Assembly: GCF_047495875.1 (NCBI RefSeq)
Contig: NC_092465.1
Location: 12,904,660-12,968,659 of the forward strand
Direction of reading: 5' to 3'
Length of the DNA: 64,000 nt
Source of the DNA: Pithys albifrons albifrons
Taxonomy: Eukaryota; Chordata; Aves; Passeriformes; Thamnophilidae
Shown here: positions 36,457-48,500 of the stretch, in pieces
Numbering within the stretch: position 1 is the stretch's first letter
Layout of the letters: each line of letters begins with the position of its first letter
Translations under genes and position numbers: made by a program
The notes under the pieces: model-generated
What the model was told of the DNA's origin: nothing
Databases searched by the model: none
What the model saw: only the letters and a program-made list of their open reading frames with translations

Positions 36457-39400
36457 GCCTGCTCTGTTTCCTATCACTGTGTGCTCATTTTCTATGCTTT
36501 CATGAATCTAAAATATGTATTTATATTTTCAAACTGAACAAAGAACTTACCTTTCTGAACAAGGAACTCAATCCCACAGTCATCTCCTAGCACTTCAGCC
36601 AGCCTTGAGGGCTGCCTAGACTTTGAATTTCTCCTCCAAGAACAAGAATTTTCAAGGTTGAGGAGGTTTGTTCAGAAAGGACTTCAATACAGTGACTGAG
36701 CTGAGGATGTACTGAGCACTGCAATGTTAAACCAGCAGCTTGTTTTCCTTTTGCTGGCTGACATGTCTGTTTTGGCATTATCCTGAGAGCTGCCATAACA
36801 TACAGGCTTTTATCTAGGATTGACAAGAGAATGAAATTTAACTGGAAAGGTCAAAAATAAACCAGTGATTTTTCCAAGTCACGCAAAGGCCTCCTGGCAG
36901 GTAGAGGTATCCTGGGGATGTGCAAGAGCCCCAGGAAAATGCCATCCAGCCTCTGCCATTCCTGTTTTCCTCCCCCCTCAAACTCTCTTCCCTTTGGCAG
37001 CCCCACAAAGGGTTTAACATTTACTCAGAGCCAACGCAGGCAGGACATGAGCCAGCCCAAAGGCAATGGCTTGGCACAGGGAGGAAAAAGCAGCTTGCAG
37101 AGTGTGCCCATCTCCCCCATCTCCTCCCCTGGCCTCCACTGGGGTGCCAAGTCAGGTGGCTGCACTGGCGCCTCACCTTGGGCTCTATGCCCACTTTTTC
37201 ACCTAAGATCCTAAACCTCTCAGGTCAGCCTGATGCCATAAGGGCCCCACTGTTCCTGCCTCTGCATAGGACACAAGGTGTGCAGGGGCTCGGGCAGGGA
37301 CTGTGGCTGGAGAGACATGGGCTCAGGGCTTGCTTGTGGGAGGCTGAGCCGCAGTTGACCCCAGCAATGCTGTGAAGGGAATGGAGCTCTGATTCTGAAA
37401 GTGGGAACCTCTGCTACAGCAGCTTTGCTGAAGCCACTGGATGCTGTTTCTCCCCTTGCTGGCCCATTCCCAGATCTTTAAAAAACAAGGGTGAGCTCAA
37501 GCTGGAAGGGAACAGGTTTGGGATGTAAAGTGACTGCATCCCACAGCTGCCCACGGGACTGCCTGGCACCTCAGTTCCTTCTCAGCATGCACAATCCATA
37601 TTTCAGGTTCTCTCTCAAAAACCAGCATCAGGCCCTAGGCACACAATCCTTGCTTATACCACTGTATGAAATTTTCTGGGTCGTCTACCCTTTCAAAACT
37701 CAGTGAGTGCCATCAGCTACACCAACAGGGCTCTCAGGGCACCTCAAGTGGTTTCACTCCTGTTTTCACACCACAGTCACTTTTGCAGAGAGGAAGAGAA
37801 GAGCCTTTGTGGATGTATTTACAGTATTTTTCCGTAATTGTAGCAGTTAATGAGAATTCATCTCAGGCCCAAGCAAGTGACTAAAAGCTGCTGCCATCTG
37901 AAAGCTCGGTGGTGGCCTGCATGAAATAATGAATGGAATGACTCCAGCTTAGAAACAAAACAAAACACACCATTTTTGGCTGGGCATGGACTGAAGGGGC
38001 TGCCACAGAAGCTGACTGTTTCAAAATGTCTGAAAAACAGGGAAATGTGCATGTATTTGATAGGCCCACAGTAATTCAATCCATATAATAAAAGCAAAAG
38101 GATACAGTGTTCTTGGTAACCTCATCTGAGATGCAAGATGTGCTGTTGTATTATAAATTACATATGTAACAGAACAAATTGATCAGTGTTAAATACCGCA
38201 ACAAACTAATTGTCTTTAATTACCATTTGGTTTCTTAACATTAAAATGCATGAATGGCAGAGGGATTTTCTTCTAAAATGTAGATACTCAAAGAGGGTTT
38301 TTCAATTAATAATAGAAACCTCAAAGCATTTCATTGTTTTGAGTTATAAGTGAATTTAAAGAACCATTCAGCAACTTATCAATGGGATCGCAGTTTGACC
38401 TACACAAACAATTACGCCACAAGGAAAATTACTTCCTATGGCCTCAGTGATTTGGATGGAATTTTTTTCTCTTTTGATACTTTCCCAGATTTATTAACTG
38501 TTGAGAAAGGAAGATTATCAAATGCCCTTTGCTGCCTTCTTAAGAGTTTCACCAAAGGGTTTGGAAATAAACAGCTTCCTTTAAACAATCATCGGTACTA
38601 CTGTATTTCAAACATTAACCAGTCGCTTGTTGGAGATCAAAGTAGGTGTGCTCAGTTAACTGGCCTGAATGCTGTGGAACCACACTCAGCAGCTCTGCTT
38701 CCTCTCTGGCCACACGCCTTGGCACTTTGGTTTTCAAAACCCCTGAACACCTGACAGTCCTCCTGGCCAATCTCAGCTCTGTTGGAAAGAAGGCATCTCA
38801 TTTTTAGCATCTACCTGCAAGCTTATATGCCATCTTAAACTATGCTTTAACTGACATGAAATTAAGCTTACAGCACCAGCCCACATAGCTCATGTCCCCA
38901 GCCCCAGAAACACCCACCTTTTACTGCCACACTAGTTTAACGCAGTGGTGCTTAAAGATGACTCTGCAAGACTTTTGCACTGATGTGGTATATTTACGAC
39001 AAAACTACAGTATAAACATTTCAAGACTGGGTTGAATGGACTACAAATCTACTTGTTCCCATGTACAGTTTCAATACAGATCTCAGTGCAGTGCCTAAGA
39101 CAGTTCATACATCACCAGTGTTGAGAAAGAAAAGCAAGAGGGTGCACTTTGTTTTATAAAAAACCCAACAAATAAATTATACATTGAGAGCTATTGCCAA
39201 GCTTTACATATAAAATGTAAAAATACAGTAGTTAGTGTGGCTTTAACAAAAAAATATCTAGCTAAAAAACATTCTTACATACTTTAAAAATAAGTTTGTC
39301 CAGTTATAGGTAGGGTGTGTGGTGTGTGTTTATGGAACAGAGTGCTCAAGCCAAGCAGTCAAAAGGAGGTGAGTTTTGTAGGAGAATCTTGCAGCTCCCG

Positions 39401-40593
39401 GCTGTGTAGGTCTGGCAGCGCTGCAGGGGCAGTGCCCATCCCTCCCTGGCTTTCACCAGCCCTTGCTGACCACCTGGATCAACCCCTGAGCCCTGTGAGA
39501 GCCACTGCAGCACCCAGTGGTATCCCACCAGCTCTGACTCCATGAGGGCAGCGCGAGAAGGGCCCTCTACTCACATCTGTGGTGCCAACACTCACACCAA
39601 ACACACACAGATTACACCTGCAACACTGAAAGGCCATTAGCATGGATAGTTTCTATTTTTTGGTTTAAAAGTTATGATTGTCCAGCTGCATTTGAAAGCA
39701 GTGATGTTGCCATGTCTAACAGCTATATATATACACACTACAACTTTCTAAACTAAGAAGAACTTTATGTGCCCAGATAGAGCTTTAAATGCTAGCTGGC
39801 CATGAAACAGAGGTGCTAACACTTCATCAGTAGATTTGCATTGTACCAGAACATGTTCACAATGTGAAAAATACATCCGGTTCTGCTTGTGAAAGACATG
39901 CTCCTCCTAACAGTATGTCTCTGCTTCATGAAACGAGAATGAGCAGGGTGCAGACAAAGGGATAGCAGACAAGAACTGGAAACAGTTTGAAGAGAGAGAT
40001 CCAAATGTAGCTGGACTGTTCCCCTGAGCTCCTCCAACAGGGCTGCAAATTTCCTTGCCAAAGTTGTGTCCAAAAAATTGTCCAAAACATAGCTGTTACA
40101 CAGCTGTCTTTGACAAAATATGAGTGGAATTTAAGTTTAAAATCAAACACATTCCAGCTAATTCATTAGCCATGACTGATTACCAGGTAAGTAGGTATTT
40201 TATGTCAAGTAACTTACTAATATTAAACCCTGTCACCACTGAATTAATGAAGATATTTGCTTAATTCCAGCATAAGAGGGCCTGAATTCTCACATTTTAA
40301 TACTCAAAAATGTGCAAACACAGGCAGCACATGCAGACTGATGGACCACATGGGTGAGACTGAAATGCATCTCCCCGAGTTCATCAGTTTGAGACATGGG
40401 CTGGGGTGTTGCCACTATAAACATTAAGGTTTCTATAAAACCTTTTACTCCACTCACTTATGGAGCGTGACTGGAGTAAAATCACATCAAGATCCAGTCA
40501 CTAAACATGCATTAATTCATTCCTGTCAACTCCTGGAGCTTTTAAGTGGTTGGCAGACCTGCCAACATGCTGATACCAGATTCACACAAAAGT

Positions 40594-40599
40594 TTTATT
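40594..40599 (-). terminator. candidate poly(A) signal of the minus-strand gene
   Basis: AATAAA on the minus strand, about 1.76 kb beyond the TGA at 42362. It is one of two candidates; the other is at 38490-38495. Confidence 0.35.
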
Positions 40600-42361
40600 T
40601 ATGAATCCCTTTAAATAAATACAAAAAAATAAACGTTAAGAGAATGCTTGGACCCTACAGCAAATCAATCAATAGTACAGCAATGGTAAGAAAATCCTTT
40701 TTTTCTCAGTAGCACGAAAGCATTAATTAATACTTTGTAACACTAATTGTAGGAACTGTTGCCCCTACTTGTGTTTGATAAAATGCAGGTGACGAGCATC
40801 GCTGTGTTACCTGCTAACCAGTCATGATACAACACGATACTCCTAGTTTCAAAGCAAAATAGTGATGGCAAACTGCAGGATGTTCAGATGCCCACTTTTG
40901 TGTCTGTTCAGATCACAAACCTGTGACCTTGGTCTTGCCAGGCTCCCTATATAAGCGATGATTTGAGTTAGCTAAATAAGCTACATTGGCTACAGTGAAT
41001 ATTTGCTCCAAGTATCATCAAATATCATTGAAAAGAGTTGGGTTTGCAGCTCCAAATCTATTAGAAATTGCAAATTTTCAATTTTAACAGTTGAAATGTT
41101 TGACATTTTAAATAAAAAATTCTCAAATATTAGTTTTGTGAAAATTGAGAAATCCTCGCCCTTTGAAATTTGTATTGTGTGCATGTGTGCAACTACAACA
41201 TTCCCCTCCAATCACCACTATCCCAACCTGCTGAAGTAACAGTTGGCTACTTGGAACCATTTCGATTTTAGGGGGACACACTCACCACACATTTACTTGT
41301 TGTTTGCTGTATGTGATTGCCCGGGAGGAATCCAAGGATGGTATTCAACACACAGCACTGTAAAACTGTAAACTTCTGTTATTCCACTTTTGGGAGGGAT
41401 TCAAGCTGACAGTTCACAGAGCTCCTGAACCCAATGGGAAGAGTCAAATATCAAACATGCCTAAGAAAATGCTACTTCATTCTGTCTATTTACAAACCCA
41501 ACACATGTAGCTGGCGAATGCCAGCTCAGCTGCTGAGCAAACAGATCAATAGCAAGTGCCAAGTTTCCCCACACAGTCCTGGCTTTGTGCAGGAAGCAGA
41601 CTGTTACAGCCATAGCTTCCCTTTTCCTGCAGGAACTTTGCTGGCAACTGCATTATTAATCCACACTAAGACATTTGATATTTGAATCAGGAATCTTCTA
41701 CATTTTAATAAGCAGTAAGGCTCAGACTTAAAATACTCAACTGGAAGTAGCAATGAGAGCTGAAGGGCTGGCAGGCAGGAACCCTGCACCTGATCGGGAA
41801 CAGCAGCTGCCCTCTGGCAGAGTGGGGAGTGGGGACCTGCCCATGCTTCAGGGGCTGGAGGAGGACCTGCAAGACATGCCACCAATTTTGACTCCTGATT
41901 CTTGAGGCAATCATTGCCTGCAGAGAGTCACTCTGGTATGTCAGTCCTAAGAGCTTTCTCTGGTTCCTATATTTCTCATTAAGGCCTCGGGGGTTTTGAG
42001 GAGTGGCAGTGGGCCATGTAAAATCCAAGTGGCTTCTCCCTTAACTCTCTCATTCAGCATCTTGCAAAGAAGAGCACAAGAGCAACAGCAACAAGAATGC
42101 CTTGGTCTGAACAAGGCAGCCTCACTGGGCACCAGCTTACTTGCACAACCCATAGTGGTTTGGTCCGAATCTTTGTTTATGCCAAGACGTGCACACAGCC
42201 AATGGGCAGAAATGAACCTGTGCATACAGGTTCCAGAACCAACTTTCACATTTAAGTTTGTTTCTAAGAACTACCTGCATATAAATATTTATAAACAGAA
42301 GCACTATGCAGAAAACATCCTCCAACTTCAGTTGTATGTACAAACTTCTTCCTAAGAAAGA

Positions 42362-42568
42362 TCACAGTTGTTTCATCTGTGCTTCCCTATTAGATGTTGA
42401 ATTCATTGTTTTCTTTTTTCTCCTCCCTCTGACTCTGTATGGACCTCTTTCATAGGCTGTATCCTCAGGGTCCATGTGAGGATATTGCTGCCCAGGGCTC
42501 AAATGATCTCTGAACTGTACATACTGTACCTTGTACTTCACTTGAGCACTGATAGGCCTTTGCCAGCT
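42362..42568 (-). CDS. minus-strand gene terminal exon k
   Basis: 207 nt, phase 0, 68 residues and TGA. It encodes SWQRPISAQVKYKVQYVQF, then RDHLSPGQQYPHMDPEDTAY, ERGPYRVRGRRKKK and a short tail ending MKQL. Acceptor CACTCCACAG. It is protein-like with a basic cluster that could be a nuclear localisation signal. Confidence 0.78.
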   Translation of the reverse strand, partial: SWQRPISAQVKYKVQYVQFRDHLSPGQQYPHMDPEDTAYERGPYRVRGRRKKKTMNSTSNREAQMKQL

Positions 42569-45500
42569 CTGTGGAGTGTGTGTTCTTACCTTCCTTCTAC
42601 TGAGATGTGAACTACTTACAGAAATTTGTCATCTTTTTTTTCCTGTTTCCACCCTGGTCTTTCTATTTGTTCCATGCACAACTATTAGATGACACTTGAA
42701 ACAGGATTCAGGGTGGTATTAAGAACTGATCTAGTTGTACCCTCATGCTGCAAAAATACCTGCAAGTATTCCTGAAGCACAGCATCTGAAAAAAACACCC
42801 AGAAATAGTATGAGCAGAAACAAAGAAATTCTTTTCCTTTCTAGTCCTACAAGACAACAAAACTAATCAATAAACAGTTCCTGAAGTAAGCTCTACTCAT
42901 AACTTCACTGCTTCAGCATGTAAAACATACACATCTCTAACCTGAAATGCATGTATTTCTCATGTATGAAATGAAATAATCAATGTCAAACATGGGATCT
43001 CTGCTGTAGTCTGCTAATGCTATAAGCTGTTTGGCAGGTTAATTTTCATTTTCCTGGTTGCAATGAGCAGCAGCTCAAATTCAGTCAATGTAGCTGATGG
43101 ACTGCATGGAGTAGATTTTCATGCTTTCCAGGTACTGTAACAATGGGTTCAGGGATTATTAAGGGGTTTAAGGCCAAAAAGGAGAGTGTGTGTTGGTAAA
43201 ACAAAGACAAAACAGAGGGAATAATCACACAGAAGAAATGTCCTTGGCCGTATGAAACAGTCATCACCACTGTGAGCCCCTGTACACAGCACGGCCACGA
43301 GGTGGCCCCACGAGTTCTCCTAATCTCCGCGATGTTACCCGTTCTACAGCGGTCACTGTGCTCACACCCCACGCCGCAGGAAGAGCCTTGCAGGAACCGC
43401 ACTGAGAGCCAGCACAGGGGAAGTAACAATAAACCTGGCATGAGCAGAACACAATTGTTCTCTGTTCCTCAGCTCAGAACGAGCTCCAGCATGGCATTTT
43501 GCGCCTCCCGAGGGAGAAGATCAAACGTGCATGTGGTTTTACATCCCAGTTTAGACTGCAATTCCAGTTAGATTGCAATAAATGTAGGAGTCTCTTCCCG
43601 GATCCTATTGCAAACCAGATGGCTGTTTGACTCCCGTTCAGCATGAGTTTGATCCCAAGCAAATCTTTTGGAAGGATCCCTTGAAGATTTGTTAGAAGAT
43701 TTGAGTTTTTACAAGGTGAGATGTTCAGAAACTCCTTCTAGAGTTCAGTGGTAAGTAAACATTTTGTTCTTACTGTAGTGTCTTCAGTAGCTGCGCTAGG
43801 AGGAGAAAAAAATGAAGCTCTGTAAATACACTCCTCTAAAAAGGTCTGTCATGAAGAATTAAAAAAGGTAAATATTGCTGCAAAGAGCATTAATGGCTGT
43901 TTCCCCTGTAATGTAATAAGACCAATGGACAAACCTTTCTAATGGACAACTGCAGAAGAGCAAAATGAATCAAATTCAATCAGTGCAGCAGTAGCATCAC
44001 TGCCATTCTTTTAGGGAGCTAGGCCTGATCATCACTGCCATCATTCTCCCTCACCAGTGGGGCAGAATGGAGTAGCAAGAGGAAAAGTTTCTACCAATTT
44101 GCTTTTCTGACGTCCTTACAGCTTGGAAATAACTGGGAGACATCCCTCTCCACCCCCACCAATCTTCTGACAGGTACTGAAACACTGTAACGAGATTTCT
44201 CAGAAAATTTATCTGTATCATAATTTTAATTCAGTACTAGAACATGATAGCAGTTAAGGAAAGAAACTGAAGTGAAATGATAATCATAGAATCACAGAAC
44301 ATGCTGAGTTGGAAGGGACCCACAAGGATCATCATGTCCAACTCCTGGCCCTGCAAAGGACACTCCAACAATCCCACCATGTGCCTGAGACCACTGTCAA
44401 AGCACACCCTGAGTTCTGGCAGCTTTGGGGCTGTAGCAATGTAGTACAACACCGTTGTTCCACTATCTCTATACACTATCGACAAAGCAGCGCTTTGAGG
44501 GCAGCATGAAGAGGACACAGAGACCAGTGTGGCACTCAGGGGTCCCCCATACAGAGGGACACACACAAGGATCCCCCCGTACAGAAGGACACACAAGGAT
44601 CCCCCCATACAGGACAGACACAGGAATCCCCCATAAAGGGATACACACAAGGATTCCCGATGTAGAATGACATGCACAAGGATCCCCCATATATAAGGAC
44701 ACACACAAGGATGCCCCATACAGAGGGACACACAGGAATCCCTCATAAAGGGATACACACAAAGATTCCCCATATAGAGGTGTACACACAAGGGACCCCC
44801 ATACAGGACACACAAAAGGATACCCCACACAGGACACACACCAGGGAACCCCACGAAGGGACACATACAAGGATCCCCCATATGGAAGGACACACAGAAG
44901 GATCCCCATGCAGAGACACACTTAAGAATCCCCCATACAGAATGACACAAGGATTCCCCAACAGAGGAATACACACAAGGGACCCCTAATAATATATATG
45001 CATCAGCTGTTCTACTTATTTATAATATTGCAAATGCTGTAAGTTGAGACAGAAACTACAGTTTATAAGCACAGCAAAACAAGGCACCGTGTCTAATGAC
45101 CAGTGGAAGCAGTAAGAACAGAGATTTCCTTCCCAACCCATACCAATTTCTTAAGTGAGTGCTGAGGAGACCTTACCTGGCAAGGACTTCAGATGCCTGC
45201 TGGGATGGTGGCAAAGCAGTTGACAGCAGAGTCTCCGTGCTGCCTTTCACTGACCTCATAGATAAGGCAAAATCATTTCCCAAAGGTCCATTGGAAATCA
45301 GTCCCGTCTGAATGGGGGAGAATGAAACAAGAAACTGAAATAAAACACCTGCCAGGACAAGACAAGCTAATTTTTGAATATCTTTTATCTATAACTGGAA
45401 AAAATAAGATTCATTAACCTCCAAGTTTGGGCTGCACTAAATGCAAATTCTTAAAGAAATTTTATGGCATTTACCTGCACTGCAATAGAGTAAAAAAATG

Positions 45501-48500
45501 AAGTTAAACTATTAACAGGGCATGTATGTTGCCTGATTTACTCCATCTGAATTAGTTTGCTTTGGTTTTGGACTGGTACCTTATTTTATAGACTTTAAAA
45601 TTATTAAAAATTACTGTATTTTACTATTTTACTTGAACTCCTTTTTCTTAATTAAGACAAAAGATTTTTTTTTGTTTAGTTGTTAAGGAATGGTGAAGTA
45701 ACTCACTGGCACTATCCACCTTGGTGTTATGATGGACTGGGAAGACACCTACAAAAAAGCAAACAAAAGCTCAACGAAAAGGTTGGAAGTAGCAGAAAAC
45801 ATTCTCAAAACAATATTGCCTCCCCAAACAACACTTCCGCCCCAATCTTAGATTTTTGCCCCTTGTTAGTGTTTGCACCACACTAATGATGAGCTCCAGG
45901 GGTGGCACCCACTCAGCACTCAGCCATCCCACTCACTCACAGACACACTGGGAGCAGTGTAAGCTCAGCCCTCCCTTCCAAAGGGCCATGGAATCCAATA
46001 TTTTTTAGTGCTTTGTGGACAACATTAACCCAGTGTACACTTCTGTGAACAGTTTAAAAGTTCCACTACTTTCCTTTTTTTTTTTTTTTTTTTTGGTGCA
46101 TGCAATGTAACTCCATTTTGCCAGCACAGATAGTAAGAGTTTTTTTATCTATATAGAAGGGTTGATTTGTATTAAAGTTTAATTTTCAAGTATTTATTTC
46201 ATATATATATACACACACACATATATATGTATACACATTTACATAAAATTTCTGAAGTATTATATACACCCAAAAGCCTGAGAAGCAGGCTGGCACTTGC
46301 AGGGCTACTAAAATAAGATTAGAGGTTCCTGTGTCAGAGATACAAGTTCACTCTTCAGGTTCCCTCACTGCCCTTACAAAGCTGTAAGGTCTAAGTCCCT
46401 GTATCAGCCACCCTGCAAGTGGGGGCCATATATGCAGTGATCCAGGTCCATCACCACTTCATTCCACTGCAGCAGATCCAAGCCTGGCAGACAGACACTA
46501 AAGTTGAGGAGAGTTCATAAGTAAAAACCACTGTATGTGTGAAGGAAGAAGTTTGGTTTTGAAAGACATTTACCCGAGGTGTGGCTTCTGTAAAGTCAAT
46601 TAGATTCTCTGTCCGTGATGTTAAGGAAACGTCTTGGTCATCTGGAGTGCTCTATGGAATAAATCAGTTTTGAATTCAATTCCCAGTAGTAACTACATAG
46701 GTCTGCTGAATACTCAAATGGCTTCCCAAGTTATAGACCAGTGTCTTTAATGATCACCACTGTTTATCAGGCTGCTTTCTCAAATCTTTACATGTATTCT
46801 TTTTTAACAGCGTTTTAATTTCACTTGCTCTTATTAACATACTGGAAACAACATCACTGTCATTGTAAGCAAGCAGTGAAACTGTCCCATCCTCCTGTGC
46901 AAAGGTGGGGTACTGCACTCTTCAACAAGGTCAGCAAGGTCTGTGAGTTGAGTGCTTGAACTCAGAAGATGAAAACTGGTAATTATTCAGTGGATCAACT
47001 ACATAATACTGGTTTAGAGGCCCAACTGTTACAGGGCATGGTGCTTCAGTAATCCAGAACAACCTGTCAGCCTGCTGAAGTAATAGCAGAGTCCACTGTT
47101 GGACTCCACTTCTCTTTTGGCGAGAGACAAAAGAAAGTTGATCCCCGAACTACTTTTTGTGTTTCATGGAGTCCAGGTAAAAATCAACTTATCCTTAAGG
47201 TAATTAGAATGTAACAATTAAACATTTCAATTTAAACTTTTCCCTCTGTGGTTATTTTGATAGGAACTGCCCATGTCAGAATTTCATCCCCACTGTCTCT
47301 GTCCTGGAGCATCAATCATTGGGATGTAAGAGGCTCCCCACCAGCATGAGAAAAACAATCAGTTTAAAGAAAAAAGTGTCAGGCCAAGAACATGAAAGGA
47401 CATGCAGAAATGGCCTTTGGAGATCTGTGCAGTGTCCCTGCCTGCTCCAGAAAGCACTCTTTGGCATTCACCAGCTGCCTGGTATTCACTGAGTTATGAC
47501 AGGCATGCAGCAAGGTCTGCTGGGCTTGCCTGGAGACATCAGTAGCGCAGAGTGTGACACAGAAACCTTCCAGGCTGGCAGGTGGTGATACCTTTGAAAC
47601 AGCAGCCTCCTCAGCCGGAGCCAGATTAGCTGGAATTAGCAGGTCCTCGTGGCTAGAAGCAGCATTGTCCTCATTCAATGTATTACTGGAAAGAGAAAAC
47701 ATTCTCATTAGCACCCTGCCTGGGTAGCATAAAATAGTGCTGCTACCCAGATAGCCCAAAAACTTGACACCAGCTCCACTGAGGCAGACAAAAGACTGAT
47801 GTTTGTATGTTAATGTAAATGCCTTCCAACCACCTCCACAGATTACTGCTCTCTCATAGTTTCAGCTATAGCTGTGTATAGACCCAACAGTATCGATGCT
47901 GTCTCAGAGGAGTTTCTTCAGCCCTTGTATCTAATTTGCCTGAAGCTATTTCTGTTATCCTCTTATCTTCCTATTTAGAGCCACGGGCAGCAGGATGACA
48001 AGTTTCTCAGTCCTTTCAGAAGATGAGAGAGATTCTCCTACTGTTTGCTAAGGATACTCACCCCCAGGCCTGGCCTACACAGATTAACTGCTGCAACAGT
48101 AATTACAGACGCATTGGTAAACCTGCTTAGTTAGATGTAGCCTAAATGTTCAGCAACTGTTCCTCATCTTTTCAGATCTGTTCATGATAATCTCCACATG
48201 GTTCCCTTAGCCCAAAAACATGTTTCTCCAGAATCACTTACGGAACAAAGGTGTTTGAAGCAGGGATTGCTTTCAGAGGCTCTCTTGGGTCTTGAAATAC
48301 TGGACTGGCTGCTGGGGGACTATGCTGTGATTTGCCTGACAGGAGAATGTTCCTGGCACAAACCAACAAAAACCAAACAAACCAAAACCCAGGTATAAAC
48401 CTCCATGCAAAGCTCTTCATGAATCACTTGTTACAGTATAGTTTGTCAATTGCTAGATGTACATTTTATTCAGTATCACCATGTGCTCTTTAAGGTCTGA

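Larger units (their letters stand above)
35207..42361. other. tail-to-tail intergenic region with both 3'UTRs
   Basis: The plus-strand kelch transcript and the minus-strand gene converge here. No coding exon was recognised. AATAAA on the minus strand occurs at 40594-40599 and 38490-38495 and could end the minus-strand transcript, giving a 3'UTR of about 1.8 or 3.9 kb. GC rises moderately at 36.9-37.4 and 39.4-39.55 kb. An exact 15-bp tandem (aattatagatgaatt) occurs near 36340-36375. Confidence 0.5.

Noticed and set aside
36918..37375. Open frames of 98 and 151 codons in a moderately GC-rich stretch
   Set aside because: Two overlapping frames are both open, the composition is generic, and the region follows the kelch stop and candidate poly(A) sites.
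38350..38754. 134-codon plus-strand open frame in AT-rich sequence
   Set aside because: It starts at GTG, has no in-frame ATG, no splice partners and no recognised domain. It lies in the convergent 3'UTR zone.
44237..44974. A 245-codon minus-strand open frame (and overlapping frames on both strands) rich in C, V, G, S and P
   Set aside because: It is a translation of the minisatellite; the unit lacks stop codons in several frames. There is no splice support, and it lies within an intron of the minus-strand gene.
47379..47591. Continuation of the minus-strand frame past exon g to a TGA
   Set aside because: The donor at 47592 is good and joins the next exon in phase, while the continuation breaks off the rest of the gene. 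Intron retention remains possible.
48320..48343. Alternative acceptor giving a longer exon f
   Set aside because: Using the CAG at 48344 would put the upstream phase into a frame with an immediate stop (TAG); only the acceptor after CATAG keeps the frame on both sides.
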